This document shows positions 45,550 through 57,219 of a stretch of 64,000 nt of DNA, piece by piece. The position numbers and the translations under genes are program-made. Position 1 is the stretch's first letter; each line of letters begins with the position of its first letter. The stretch is taken from the NCBI GenBank assembly GCA_000507305.1, contig DF240020.1, forward strand, positions 58,735 through 122,734, read 5' to 3'. The notes below the pieces were generated by a model, which searched no databases, was not told the DNA's origin, and worked only from the letters and a program-made list of their open reading frames with translations. The DNA comes from Breviolum minutum Mf 1.05b.01. Taxonomy: Eukaryota > Sar > Dinophyceae > Suessiales > Symbiodiniaceae.

Positions 45550-46609
45550 TTTGCCTCAGATTCGGGGTCAATGAAAAACAGGATACTTTTTCGTCCCTCC
45601 ACTTCCGACCTGGTAACTTTCCACCGAGACCTCTCCACAATTGTGAAACATCTACCCTTGGCGACTTTCCAATTGACTCAGCCCTCAAGGTCTGCCATTT
45701 CTTGACCGTCAGGACCATAGTCTCGGGATGTTGTGCGCTGCGTGCTTTGCAAGATCATTCGTTGGGTTTCTATTAGTATATGTCATGTTTTCAAAATAAA
45801 AGACGTTTCAGAAAAATTAGCAAAGAAAATACGGGTTTATTACAAGTTGGTTGCAAGACACTATAGCGGGTAAAATCTGAAAAAAAAAATATAATAATAA
45901 CTCAGACTCTGAATCTCCCATGATTCAAGCAAAATAGTAACATCTTCAACGATTAGGAAAACAGAATCAAAACAGTGTTTTTTTCGGTTTTTCAAAACAC
46001 ACACCAACAACATATGTTCGCAAAAAAAAAATGCTTCTCCTCACAAAAAACAAAACCAACCCTGTGAAGGTCCAAGGGGTGACGACGCTTGATCCAAGAG
46101 GCGATTGCTATACTTCCGATTGGCTTCGGAAGCACCGTAGTGGGTTTCGGGTTCCTGGCTGGTTGAAGGGAAGAGAAGGCATGGAATCAAACCGACAACA
46201 ACAAATGGCTCCTGCAAGAAATGAATTCCACTGGAAGGATTTCATGAAAGCCGTGGCATCCTTTTTCACGGGTAAAATGACTTGAGAGCTCATGATATGA
46301 TGTGAAGTCAGCAGAAAATCCCGAGTTGCCCCCTTACATATTGTCCTGGGAGGGCTGCTTCAAACAAAACATGATGATTTGGAATTTTCCACCGTTCTAA
46401 CAAAATACTAATGTTGTGGCTGCTTCTCCTTGGCAGATGCTGTCTATTCCTTTCCATATCGTCCAGGAAGATGTTTTTTGAACCTTTCTAGAAGTCGTTC
46501 TCAGCTCAATATCTGGATGGTCAGGTGTGAAGATATCGTTACTTTGGGGTGCTCTCCCAGCAGCGACCCATCCGAAGGGCTTCGTTTTTATTTGGGAATT
46601 CCCAGAAAC
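45550..46609 (-). CDS. Gene I: unidentified, 3 exons seen
   Basis: Exons 46484-46609 (VSGNSQIKTKPFGWVAAGRA), 46061-46211 (EPFVVVGLIPCLLFPSTSQE, then ANRKYSNRLLDQAS) and one ending at 45550 with a strong AAA|GTAAGT donor. The first two join in phase 0 with AG|G acceptors (TTTCTTGCAG|G at 46211). The 5' edge of the third is ambiguous: acceptors at 45609, 45626 and others leave different frames (SEVEGRKSILFFIDPESEAK or GRKWRDEKVSCFSL). A plus-strand ORF over 46031-46285 also looks coding (DCYTSDWLRKHRSGFRVPGW), so strand is not certain. Confidence 0.4.
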
Positions 46610-47011
46610 CTTCACTTGCCACTGTTTCTGTTGGAGCATCCCACATCATAACTGGAATACGTGTTTCTTCAGATCTTATAACTTATCTTCTTAAACAAAC
46701 AAACTGCGAATTAAAGGAGTGATGTATCCATTCTGATTTCACTTCTGAGCCCTTTTTTGCCGGCTCCTCATGCATCAAATGCTGCGGCAGCAATGGTTGA
46801 CCTTCCTCATGCTCTGGCAATCTAGGGTCCTATAGGCGAGAAACAGAGATGAAGAAATTGACTTTTTCAAAGGGAATTTTTGATGGCACTAAATGTGAAA
46901 AATGTGGCTTACGGAAATTATCCAAAAAATTTTGACATAATGAATCTGTGGAGTTGCCAATAACTACTGGGTATAGTAAGGGCGTAGACAAATGGTTTGG
47001 CGGCTCTATGA

Positions 47012-47119
47012 TACCTTCCCTGAAACTAACATAGCGCCCTGAAAATGGGCCATATAAAAAGGATATTTCATCTTCCAACTATTGGTTTTTAGGGAGTAGC
47101 GTTCGTTTCAGGAAGGGCA
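47012..47119. mobile_element. MITE-like element, family A variant
   Basis: Ends taccttccctgaaactaac and gttcgtttcaggaagggca, core catcttccaactattgg. A family-C-like fragment (aaccatccaagtggtgcagg) follows at 47143. Confidence 0.65.
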
Positions 47120-47639
47120 GTTCACAATATTTACAATGCTTTAACCATCCAAGTGGTGCAGGATTCTGCTGCATCGAGAGTGCATCATTGATATTCCCAG
47201 CATTCCATCTGTCAAATCAACGGAGTTCCAGAATTTCGTTGGTGCTTGAATATCAGGGAGTGATGTTTTTCCAAGATTTTCACACTTCCAAAATTCTGAC
47301 AAAAACTTTCGGTAAGGAGGCTTGAACTGATTTTTTTCAAGGAAATGTTCCGAGATCCAATCCTCACCTTCACCTTCACCACCTTCACCACCACCTCCCA
47401 GTTCCCCCAACCTTGACATGAAATTGATCCCAACGTCGATCAGTGCCAGCACCAAAGTCAATGGGATATGCAGGGTTACATTCCAACCTCGAAAAAAATC
47501 ACACCAAAATGATCGTCATTATTGTCATTTGCCTCCTCCAACTTCAGAAAAAATCGCCCGCTTTCCTCCGGAATTTTGAGAGAAATGTTTTTTTGTGGAT
47601 TGTCCAGATGGTTATTAAGGATTTTTTCGGACAAACAAA

Positions 47640-48467
47640 AAACAAGAAACCTTCAGGGTCAACGCGTGATATTTTTTCCCAATCTGCTGCAAAATCCAAG
47701 CAAGAAATCCTTCCAAAAACACTTTTTGCCAAAAGCGAACAGCTGAGACTCATGGGATCCGTATCGAAACTCGTCCAATCATTCCTTGTTTCTTTCCACA
47801 TTTTCCACGGCAAAAAGGAAAAACACTTGCCACGTTCCTTACCTTCCCAAAAAAACCTGCCAAGGACCCAAGAATTGAAGGGATCGAGACTTCATTTTTA
47901 CCACTGAAAATCGGTCCCTTCTTTTCACATCATGTTTCGCCTTGGTTCTTTGAAAATCCAAGTGGCTGTTGCCAATAGATATAAGTGAAATACGTACCTG
48001 TTCCACCAACGAAATGGGGAGGCTCAGAGATCTCAATTCATCTTGGTTGGTTTTAGCTTGCCAATCTCAAGAGGATCCCAGACATTGCCATTTTTTTGCA
48101 CATGTTTAGCAGTAGGGCAGTAGGGGATCCCCAAAAATGGTTTATATAAGATGGAAAAATGGGACTGTTGCCGGTTCGCATCCCAAGATATTGGCCTAAG
48201 GATTTGTAAACCACAAGTCCACCAAAAGACTTCACGAATTTGGTTGAAGATCAGTACAAGACACAAATCCATAGTGCTAATTGAAAGAAACTTGATGTTT
48301 TCAAACACAAAGAGGATATAGCAAATGATAGCAAGGACTAGTTGGGATGCTTCTTTCATCCATCCCAATCTTCCAATCTCCAATTGACAGGCCATACTGC
48401 TTGGACAAACATCCCAGGAACCAGCTCCATGGTGTAACATCCACAAGTTATTCCAACAGAAGATCAT
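47640..48467 (-). CDS. Exon candidates and a 144-codon ORF, unresolved
   Basis: An ORF runs from 48467 (MIFCWNNLWMLHHGAG) to TGA at 48033, hydrophobic in its middle. Downstream an exon ends at 47998 with a textbook donor GAACAG|GTACGT (LRSLSLPISLVEQ). Another, about 47640-47700, has GGAAG|G and GAAG|GTTTCT (ISCLDFAADWEKISRVDPE). Phases do not chain. A plus-strand frame of 154 codons overlaps at 47443-47907. Confidence 0.3.
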
Positions 48468-48836
48468 CCTTGGAAATTATCTACAAATAATTGTAGTTTC
48501 TCCGACCATAACAATGAAAATCCCCGAAGTTTTACGGATTTTTTGCAGGGACAGGTGGAATTTCCATTGCACCCACAGTTACTTCCATTTCTTTCTCCCT
48601 CTACCGTTACCAGTGGAAATTGGAAAATTAAAAATTTGTAGTTTGGAGATCCACTGCAACATTATAAGTTAAAATCACATACTATCACATTGGTTTCATT
48701 CGCCTAATACGAGCTACCGTAATCGCGCGCCCAAAACGAAGATAGCCAATTACATTACATCCATTTAATATTTTTGGAGAAAGAGCTGTTCGGAAATCTC
48801 TTTTGAAATTTTCATTTTATTTGTGGGCCAAACAAG

Positions 48837-48904
48837 GAATCAAGAAAGTCCACCGTGCTGTTACCAAAGCCGCAACCCACGTATCTAAGAAGTACTTGGC
48901 TTAG
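48837..48904 (+). CDS. Possible last exon of a plus-strand gene
   Basis: Acceptor AAACAAG|GA after a T-rich tract. It reads IKKVHRAVTKAATHVSKKYL and stops at TAG. Basic composition. It is one of few plus-strand candidates and would converge with gene E. Confidence 0.3.
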
Positions 48905-50103
48905 TTGGGTTACCTAGTGAACCCTGCCACGTTGCAACTCTTGGTACCTCAAAAATCCCCAGTGAACTGTGTTGAAACAAAACTTTGAGTCAACCCCACA
49001 ACCCAATAACCAAAGAACGTAACCCAACCCCAACTCGCCCAAAACCACCCAAAAAAACCAACCGCTCCCCGTAAATGCCGAAGATACAATAGCCCCAGAA
49101 CCTAAGCAAGAACAAAAAAACACCGTCAAGTCCAGCAATCCAGCCCTCAAAAATCCTATCATTATCATTCATTCCACCTTTCAGCCCACAATGACCTTTA
49201 TTGATGGGGAAAACCCTGGAGCCGGATGGATCCCTGACCTTGGAGGGGCTACCCCCAAACCTTTGTCTGGAAAACCCACCCTGAACGAACCCCCTATGTG
49301 AACACCCCAGCCCCAAAAAAAACGTGCTGGACAGGAAGAAACACAACCGGGTTAACGCATTTACATGCAGTGGAAGCGCGGTTACACCAACAACAAGAAC
49401 AAGAAGGCAGTCTGCCGGGGAGCTCTAGCTCTGAAGTACTACAATATGATGCGTTTCAATCTCTTACCACTGGCCACAATAACCCATCTTTCCCTCACAC
49501 TCTTGTTGTAATCAATCCATGTCCCAAGTTGAGGCAAATGAGTTCAAAGACTTGAGGGGTTCATGCGTCCATTTTAGGCAATGCTTGATTCCAAAATGCT
49601 TTCGGATCTTGATCCCAGAAACCGAGGACGCAAAATCAAACCTAGCTATTTGAAGTTTGAAGCCACTTATTACGCCAAGTATAGATTTTTCTCAACTTGA
49701 AAGTTCGTCATTGTCGGAATTGACTCACAGAAAGGTCTCCAATAATCCAACTAGAATTCTAGTGCTTAGCCTTACCTTCAAATACCTTCCCCCAAAAACA
49801 CACTCCTTGTCTCACTCCAAATACCTTCAAAAGCATCGTAAAAGCTTCTAAAGTTTCACAACTTGGTGCTTTCCACCTTCATATCCCAAGTATCTCGGGT
49901 TGTTTACTTGATGATTTGTTGATCCCACAAAAAGCTTCAAACATGTGCACTCCCTCAAACTAACATAACATCTCGCTCCAGAAAATCAATGGTTGGTTCA
50001 GATGACGACCATTTCCTTTTCAGATTCGGCCTATTTTCAGGGGCACTATGTTACTGTTAGTTGTTAAGAGAGGTAGTTTCAATGGCCTTTTTCAAAAGCT
50101 AAG
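48905..50103. other. Open, retroelement-like low-GC stretch, no firm gene
   Basis: Plus-strand frames at about 49110-49300 (DGENPGAGWIPDLGGATPK) and 49298-49555 (HQQQEQEGSLPGSSSSEVLQ) look protein-like but lack splice sites. A family-A variant lies at 49949-50072. Confidence 0.3.
49949..50072. mobile_element. MITE-like element, family A variant
   Basis: actccctcaaactaacataac ... gttactgttagttgttaag form imperfect inverted ends with the family tone of the core (gacgaccatttccttttcag). Confidence 0.5.
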
Positions 50104-50444
50104 GAACAACAGCAGAACTGAAGCTCCAAGAGCATATGCCAGCCGAGCCCATGGGCATACGCCTGCCTAGCAACTCACGTTGGGAGTTGAAAATTCCAAC
50201 GGTTTGGTTGTAGATTTTTCGAAAAGAAAGGTGATTTGTTTGTTTTTTTTCCATCATCTTTTTTTTATCATGCTCAACTTTTTTGGGAGGGTCCGAAAAT
50301 CACAACTGAAGTCACATGGGGGGTACCTTAGTGTCAATATTTCTCAAGTCTATATAACCAGATGGGAATTTGGGATCTGGTGATGGATGGACTTGAAATA
50401 CCACCGTCAAATGATACGCCGGGTGCAGGAAATGAAGGAAAAAC

Positions 50445-50546
50445 ACGTGTTTCCAAAATAGGGCTACCCCAAAATGGATGGTTTATGAGGGAAAACCCTA
50501 TTAGAATTGATGATTTGGGGGAAAATCCCTGTTTTTGGAAACACCC
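50445..50546. mobile_element. MITE-like element, family B (copy 4)
   Basis: acgtgtttccaaaatagggc ... ctgtttttggaaacaccc, same internal sequence (ggaaaaccctatta) as the other copies. The target duplication is no longer clear. Confidence 0.8.
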
Positions 50547-50749
50547 ACATCGGTGTTTTGGAAATGTCCATGTTTGGAAACTGCTCCCCATGATTTGTTG
50601 AGAGATCCAACGGTGTTTCTTGCACTTGGTGTTTTCTATTGCCAGGCATCCTTTTTAATCCTCCAAGTACAGTAAAACTCAAGAAATCCCATGTTTTTCC
50701 GGTGAAAAATGTCAGGCATCACATGGCATCACCAATGAAGATGGACCAC

Positions 50750-51237
50750 CCTTCGACGGAATTCCCACTTTTTTCTCCACCTCGGCGAGTTTGGTCAATT
50801 GCTCATTGTCCTGGAAGGCAAACTGCGCTCCGGTTGGTGCCGATGTTTGGGGAGAGTTTGGTTATCTACATAACTGGATGGTGCTGAACCCTCACCCTTG
50901 TTACTCGTCATTTAGTAGGGAAAATGGTCATCCATTGATCTCATTTGGCTCACTAAGCATAACACCAAAGAAGATAAGCTTCGATTCCTCTGTTGGCACC
51001 ACCTTTGGGCTCAAATGTGGAGGCTGATCATCTTCCTTTAATTCGACCTTGGAAAGACCAAAATGACCTGCTTGCACCTGGATCGTCAACGCTACCTTTG
51101 TTTTCCTTTCAAAAAAAATGTCCCAAAAATCATCCCCCAAAAGAATTGATGGTTGCACTCAGTTTCCAATCCGTGGGTCAAATCCCTGTTCATGTCGTCC
51201 TGTACCATGCGTTCTGGCGACGTCAACCAACTATCAC
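50750..51237 (-). CDS. Gene E: unidentified, 3 phase-consistent exons
   Basis: Exons 51167-51237 (DSWLTSPERMVQDDMNRDLT; GA donor TTG|GAAACT), 51003-51095 (VALTIQVQAGHFGLSKVELK; GT donor AAAG|GTGGTG) and 50750-50810 (DNEQLTKLAEVEKKVGIPSK; donor AAGG|GTGGTC, or GAG|GTGGAG at 50781). Phases 1-0, 0-0, 0-1 join cleanly and acceptors are AG|G. The composition is convincingly coding, but no family is recognised. Upstream and downstream exons not found. Confidence 0.55.
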
Positions 51238-51678
51238 CTGGACTTCAGGTGGAGCGCAACGCAGCCAAAGGTTTGTTCTAACAATCTTGACTTCTGGTTT
51301 CTGGTGTTAAAAAATGAATCATAAGAACAATGGTGACAATAACAGTGCTAATACTAACAATGACAATGACAATAACTAATATCGATGTACTGAATATTGA
51401 AACCCTCGATGGTGAAATGTTTATCACGAAATTTTTGATCATTGGATGTCCGATCACAATTTTCAGCAAACTCAAAAATTGTAAGTTCCGAAAACGCTTG
51501 GTAAACCCAACCATTTTTCCCACAGAGAACCCCCACTCGACCAAAAGGGTTGTTGATCTCATGATGTATCCTACATGTTTCAGATGGTGTTTTCATGAGT
51601 TTCAATCATGAACAATGTGGTTCAAGGATGAGATAGATCCAGAAAAAAATATAACAGTTCGGACGTCAAAGACTGGGG

Positions 51679-52248
51679 GTGAAAACGACATTGGTTAAAT
51701 GGAAACGTATATCGATTCTTCCAACATGTAGTTGTTTCAGTCTTGTATGGACGGTGATGACACCGGCTCTAGGTGACCTAAATCCAACAAGTCGGAGTTG
51801 TTACAGCATTTTCATGCAGGTTCATGGAAAATTAACTCTGCAAGTTCAGCACAGTGGTGGACGATATAATCTCCCAAAAATTGGTTCAGGGCTATGTTTA
51901 TCAAACAAGATTGGAACGCTTATTCAACACCAATCATCCAAAATGGTCCCATTTCCTCATTCAACCCATCCAGAAAATACAAATGTCCTTGATATTTGTG
52001 AACGCACCACCATTTTTATGACCCAACAAACCAAGTAACATTTGCGCAGGGCCATGAAATCAGCCACTGAGCTGGCTCCCAGGGCCACGAATTTTGCCAC
52101 CAAGAAGAACACCAGCCACTGCAACCAACCCCTAGGCGTGCCGGTTTTCTACCAGTCAGGCGTGAACGAGATTTGGTTGAAAACATTTCGGGGCCCTGAA
52201 ATTTACAGACTTAACCTTGATAGAGAACAAAACACTACCGTAAGCTAG
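51679..52248 (+). pseudogene. 190-codon plus-strand frame with one internal stop
   Basis: One frame runs from 51679 to 52248 interrupted by a single TAA at 52036-52038; a further ORF follows in another frame at 52271-52546. No motif recognised. It could be a decayed element ORF, or two chance ORFs in the same frame. Confidence 0.3.
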
Positions 52249-52599
52249 ACTAGAAACCCAACCCCGGCGATTGCAATTCCAAAGGCATCCTGCTGAGATG
52301 TTCTCAACAATGGCTCATCACAACCCGTTGCCCAAGCAAACACAAGCCAAGTCATTCTTGGATGCAGTCATGACAACCACGCACTCACAGGACATGAATC
52401 ATCAACTAGCAAACCCATTGGAGACTTCCACGCAAACTCTGACTTTCCAAACTGTACCACACCAGCTCACACACACGTCCGCAGCATGGCCGCAAGCATA
52501 TCCAGCGATTCAAAATGAAATGTGCAAAGGCAAGAAGCGTGATTGAATTTTCATTTGACGGCCTAGCCACGCCACCTTTACTGCACATTCAATTTTCAA

Positions 52600-52866
52600 A
52601 TCAGCTAACCGACACTCTAGCCAGAGAGCTGTTCTCGCAAGCAAGAGTTTTCTTCTCGCAATCATAGTGGTGGCCCTTCTAGCACATCAAATTTCCTTCA
52701 TGTCTTTCATTGGTGGGACCATGACATGTTGCCTTGCCTTTCCTCTGACGCGGTGTTACATGAGATTTCTTAGAAACACCTTAATGTCGCGCAACATGCA
52801 TATCTCTCGTGTCCAAGGTCGGAAATCAGATGACCCTTGCTGCACAACAGCTTGGAAAGTGAAATG
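52600..52866 (+). other. Hydrophobic plus-strand ORF, doubtful
   Basis: An open frame from about 52600 to TGA at 52867 contains SFLLAIIVVALLAHQISFMS, one possible membrane segment, then a basic tail. No start or splice evidence. Confidence 0.2.
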
Positions 52867-53034
52867 AGTTCTTGAAGTCCATTTTCAGGAGAGATGTGCA
52901 TTTTTAGGCAGATTTAGGATGAAATCGATGGAAATTCAGGGTGGAAAGGTGGAAATTCAAAACTTTTGAGGCGACTCCGAAAGGTGAATCTTCATACTCA
53001 AACGCTCTACTGGAAAATGTTGCCATAAAGCGCA

Positions 53035-53036
53035 GC

Positions 53037-53080
<44 letters not shown>

Positions 53081-53082
53081 AA
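53035..53082. repeat. CAA microsatellite
   Basis: About 15 CAA units; the poly-Asn (plus) and poly-Leu (minus) ORFs across it come from the repeat. Confidence 0.95.
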
Positions 53083-53195
53083 ACGCTCTGAATCGCGTCA
53101 AGCTTTACCAACTTGTGAGTGGTTGAAGCGATTTACATAACCGTACGAGCTGTAGAACTTATTTCATGATTCCCATCATCCTACACTCACCTCAT

Positions 53196-53400
53196 GAACC
53201 CATGGATCGGACGTAGAAACCGTTAAATGTTCCGTTTGAAAAAGTAGCCCATTTCGAAAAGTGATCAATCGCCAGAAAAAAAAAGGGCTCCCAGCACCAT
53301 TCCCCCAATACTTCAAGCCGAAGAAGGACGTTATGACAGTTCCACATGGACCGTCAAGACGGAAATCTGTATGAAACTGGGAGAAACAAATGCATCCAAA
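53196..53400 (-). pseudogene. Degraded integrase-like fragment
   Basis: A minus frame reads FFFLAIDHFSKWATFSNGTF, matching the VVDHFSKW core that precedes the second catalytic Asp in retrotransposon integrases. Just upstream another frame reads QFHTDFRLDGPCGTVITSFF, like the WxxDFxGP start of the same domain. A run of T (A on plus, about 53276-53282) separates the frames, so it is frameshifted. No terminal repeats found. Confidence 0.4.
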
Positions 53401-53639
53401 TGATCCATCTTTAGCATTTCTCTCGTAGGATGGTAGAAAACACCGAAGCAGAAGCAACTTGCTTGAAGATTCCCCCAGCTTCAATGGCAGTTGCCCTTGT
53501 CAGAAAAAGTTTGCGGCTTGATTTGCGGCGGGGAGACCCAACTCCCCAAACAATTCATCCGTCAAATTTTGGCAATGAAAGGGAAATGACTATGACCCCA
53601 CATGCTAGTGAAGATTCATAAAAGGTCCCTGAATAAAAA

Positions 53640-54651
53640 AACAGTGCTGATGATTCATGATTTTCTTTTCCCACTCTTGCAGCGTTTTGGGGGCAGCCAT
53701 CCCACCTCCCAAACCCGAAACCAAGGGACGGCTTGTCATCATAGATCCCTAAAAGACCAGTAAACCCTGGCAGTTTTTGTTGGGTTTTTCAACCCAAAAA
53801 AATCAGCGAAACACCTCCTGTGTGATTCATGATCAGATTTCATGGGGTGATTCCGGTTGTTCCCTACCAACAGTACACCTTTTCAACTGAGGGATTTCCT
53901 GGTGACGGATTTCTATATGTTTTCCAGAGAAAAGTGATCTGAAATCTGAAATCTATAGAACTCTGAAAGTATGTCAACAAAAAAAACGGAAATGGAGAAA
54001 CAAAAAGTGCTGGCAAGTGTTAGCAAAGTCTCTTACCCCACCAAAACGCACAGTTTTGCACCGGAATAACCATCATCATTCCAGGATCCACAATCCTCTT
54101 GAAAGAAAAACTCCGGTGGCTCACGGATTTTGATCCAGGGATTTTTGGTAGTTTTTGAGGCTTAAAAACGGCTTAAATCAACAGAATTCCTATCTTACCT
54201 TGCAGTGTGTCTCAAATCGGATTCCGAAAATGGATGGGAATTTCACCACGAGATTTTTGGGACCAAAAGCGCACGTTTGACAAATGGAACCTTTGGTTAC
54301 CACTTCATTGATCAAAGAAGTATATAAACATCCCCAAACATGGGAATTGGTTTGGAAGAGTGTATCGCCTTTTTTGGGGTGTCTACTACCAGTGCAGCTT
54401 TCATTACACCCCTACGTGACTTTTTGTTGTTTCTTCGGCTGGAACTTCATGTCATGATACTGTTGATAAATCAAAAATCCAGCGAACCAAATTCTGGTTA
54501 ATAGGTGATAGTTGATCCGTTGATCCCACCAAAAATCCGAAAAACCCACTGACAGATTTCCAAAAGATCCCCATTATTTTCCGGGTGGTAAGAAGTTTGC
54601 GTGTTTTCCAGAGGAAGTCTCCAACATGAAAAAAAGTTCTCTTTGGTCAAC
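53640..54651. other. Intron/spacer, nothing supported
   Basis: AT-rich with short A and T runs; no exon with paired splice sites found on either strand. Confidence 0.45.
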
Positions 54652-54746
54652 CTTCAACGCACCACCCAGAATTTTGTCAAAGGCGCCTAGGACTACACCA
54701 AAGATACCCAGCACGGAGGGAATATGATAGAAGCTCTCGCTATAAC
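54652..54746 (-). CDS. Exon of unidentified gene, hydrophobic
   Basis: Acceptor CGGCCAG|GT and donor TTGAAG|GTTGAC; 31 codons, phase 1 to 0; reads YSESFYHIPSVLGIFGVVLG and AFDKILGGALK. One possible membrane-associated helix. No neighbour joined with confidence. Confidence 0.5.
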
Positions 54747-55198
54747 CTGGCCGGTTCCGTTGCACTGATTCCAAAAGACATCTTTTAAAACCAGCTTCAG
54801 GAAGGTGTTCTCTCGAACTTTGCAAGAGATTTTAGGTTTTTTCTACATTCTTCAAGCGGAATTGAAAATCCAAGAGTTTCTTGAAGCAAATCATGGAGTC
54901 TAAGTCTATCTTTCATTTGGAGTTCTCTCATTTATCATTCTATCATCTCTCATTTGTGAAATCCGCTGGAGCTTGTTCCATTTTAGTGATAGCTACGTTT
55001 TGGAAAACCCCATCTCAGTAATGTGTACAAACAACATCCACGAAAACGAACATGGAATACCAAAAATTGGCATATTTCAAGAGGCGTTACCTTTTCCCAA
55101 ACCATCATTTTGGGTATCCATGTGCAACTCAAATTTGCCCTCTCCAAAGTGCTGGAACCTTCTCAAATACCACTACATCCTGAATACGACTTCGTCAG

Positions 55199-55471
55199 TT
55201 GAAAGTTGAAATCAGATACTCCCTGAAAGCGCAAGCAGCTCCTGCAAAGAAACTAAGCTATCCCAGAAGGAATGGTGCTCCAACCACAGATTCTTCAGAA
55301 GAGTATCACTACTCCTTGCCCCAAACACCATCGACTCTGAAGCTCCACCACTGCTTCGGGTGGATGACTCAGCCTATCCCGGATACAATCCCCAATGAAC
55401 GAAATTCACGAAGAAAAAATGGGAGGAAACAAGAACGAACAAAAAAAATTGAGCTCAAAGTCAGACGTTGA
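55199..55471 (+). CDS. 90-codon plus-strand ORF, strand uncertain
   Basis: Reads KVEIRYSLKAQAAPAKKLSY and later HHCFGWMTQPIPDTIPNERN to a TGA. On the minus strand the same bases contain a strong acceptor (TTTCTTTGCAG|G near 55246) and an open frame (LKNLWLEHHSFWDSLVSLQE), so it may instead be part of a minus-strand gene. Confidence 0.25.
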   Translation: MKVEIRYSLKAQAAPAKKLSYPRRNGAPTTDSSEEYHYSLPQTPSTLKLHHCFGWMTQPIPDTIPNERNSRRKNGRKQERTKKIELKVRR

Positions 55472-55585
55472 GCAAAAAAAAGAGAAAAAAGTGCTCAGAT
55501 TCCAGCACCAAACCTCCCCCCACTTCCCCCCGGAACCAACCCTTCCAGTTTGGAACCCCTTTCCAATTTCCCCCCAAAAAACCAC

Positions 55586-55675
55586 CGGTTTTCCACAGCT
55601 CCCGGGCCGTTGGGTTGAAAGCGAATATCTCCAGTGAAGGTGGCCAGAATGCACAAGATGGAATCCACAAAGACC
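55586..55675 (-). CDS. Exon of unidentified gene
   Basis: Acceptor CTCCTTCAG|G and donor AACCG|GTGGTT; phase 2 to 2. It reads VFVDSILCILATFTGDIRFQ, then PNGPGAVENR. Two alternative frames are open, but this one has the better third-position GC. Upstream bases (MPRNLER with a GC donor near 55731) would join in phase. Confidence 0.45.
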
Positions 55676-56003
55676 CTGAAGGAGACATCCGGTTGGCTGT
55701 TGGGATTGTGGAGGGGCCCAAGGGCCCCCAAGCCGTTCGAGGTTCCGGGGCATCTTGGCAAAAAGGGTCCCAAGATTGGTATTTGATGAGTTGCTGGTAG
55801 ATTTCAAATCCCAAGAAAGCACCAGTTGTGAAGGTTTTTTGTGGAGAAAGCGTCATTTTTGCTTGGGTGCGGAAGAAACTTAAAAAGAGGAACTAAACTA
55901 CACTGTGGAAGACTCTTCAAAAGAATACTGGACAACTCGGTTGGTGCTTGGGAAAAGCCAGGATTGTCACAAGTCACAACTTGTTCTTCGGCCAAGAAAC
56001 AGC

Positions 56004-56034
56004 ATGGCCACCAGGGACACGCCCAATTTCAAGG
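56004..56034 (+). CDS. Possible first exon of a plus-strand gene
   Basis: ATGGCCACCAGGGAC... reads MATRDTPNFK and ends at a strong donor CAAGG|GTAAGA. No following exon was found, and a minus-strand frame overlaps (QVVTCDNPGFSQAPTELSSI at 55880-55995). Confidence 0.25.
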
Positions 56035-57038
56035 GTAAGAAGATGCAACATGTACCTCGGATTTCAATCATCTTTGTCAAGACCTTCAGCGGTAGTATGA
56101 ATCTAAATTTTCAGAAAAAGACGGAGATTTTATTTTCGGAGCGAGAAACGTTGCAAACATGAGAATACCACCACGCCCCCCCAAAAAAATAAAATCATGT
56201 ATCGAAGATCATCGCTGAAGGTAAGCTCTTTGTCTTTGCACAACTTTGCGTTTAGTTCAAGTGAAACTTAAACCCCTTTCAGAGGGAGCTTCCTTTTGAA
56301 GCCTTTTCTGGCCTTCCTTTAGACTTGTTCTTTATGCGTCTGTTTTGTCAGGAACTCTGTCTGCTGTGTCTCCTTCAGTGTGACTTTCTTATTCTGAGCC
56401 CTTATTCCAGGATGCTGCTAAAATTTAAATAAAGGATGTCTAAAATGCACAGGCCTCAATGTTGAGCTACCAGGTTCTTGAGTTTTCTTTTGGGATTGGT
56501 GGCCCCCCTCCCTGCTGACGCCAGCAAAACCCTTTTGGGAGAACTTCCTTGATTCGGCAAAATCTACTCAAAACCGCACGTTGCCCTGTTGCTCCAAACA
56601 AAGCTCCATGGTGTTCGCAGCATAAAAAGCCTGCAACTTCAAATGGATTTAAACTATCATAAACTTAAACTACTTTTTGGTGCTTCCGAAGCTTTGATCA
56701 TCCATGGTCTTAACTCAATCAACTCGATCAAAACTCTGTTCAGATCCAAGTTGCCATGATCTCGTACAAAGGCCATGATGAACCACAGAACTGCTGGAGT
56801 TTTGATATCCCGAACAAAAAGTCGTCAAATGCGCTGGAGCAAAAAAAATTGATACAACATTTTGAAAACCGACATTTTGGGGAGGTCTGAAAGTTTCGGT
56901 CTGGTTTTGTGAGTGGAATAAAGGTCTGGCAGAATTAGATGGTATGTTTTTTTTGGATTGCAGCCCTCATGCAATTAGAGGATCCTAATCCTGAATGTAT
57001 TTCCATGGCTTTTTTTCCCACAAGGATTGGTTCGCTAC

Positions 57039-57077
57039 CAAGCTTTCCCGCGGTGGGCAAGCGCGCTTGCTTGAACC
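57039..57077 (-). CDS. 39-bp exon candidate
   Basis: Acceptor TTTTTTAAG|G and donor GCTTG|GTAGCG; GC-rich; reads VQASALAHRGKA in phase 2 to 2. Isolated. Confidence 0.4.
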
Positions 57078-57175
57078 CTTAAAAAACCGCAGATTTGCCA
57101 TTTGAATCCATGTTGGTATGGTTTGAAAAAGGCCCCAAACATGGTACACCTACCAAAATGAGTAGGGACAGACCC

Positions 57176-57201
57176 GGACAGACCACAAATGTGGTCTGTC
57201 C
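57176..57201. repeat. Perfect 12-bp inverted repeat (hairpin)
   Basis: ggacagaccaca, a 2-base centre, then tgtggtctgtcc. A partial direct copy (gggacagacc) precedes it. It sits just before an open plus-strand frame. Confidence 0.7.
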
Positions 57202-57219
57202 TCTCGCAAACAAATATAG

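Noticed and set aside
52904-53101. Poly-Leu minus ORF
   Set aside because: Product of the CAA microsatellite.
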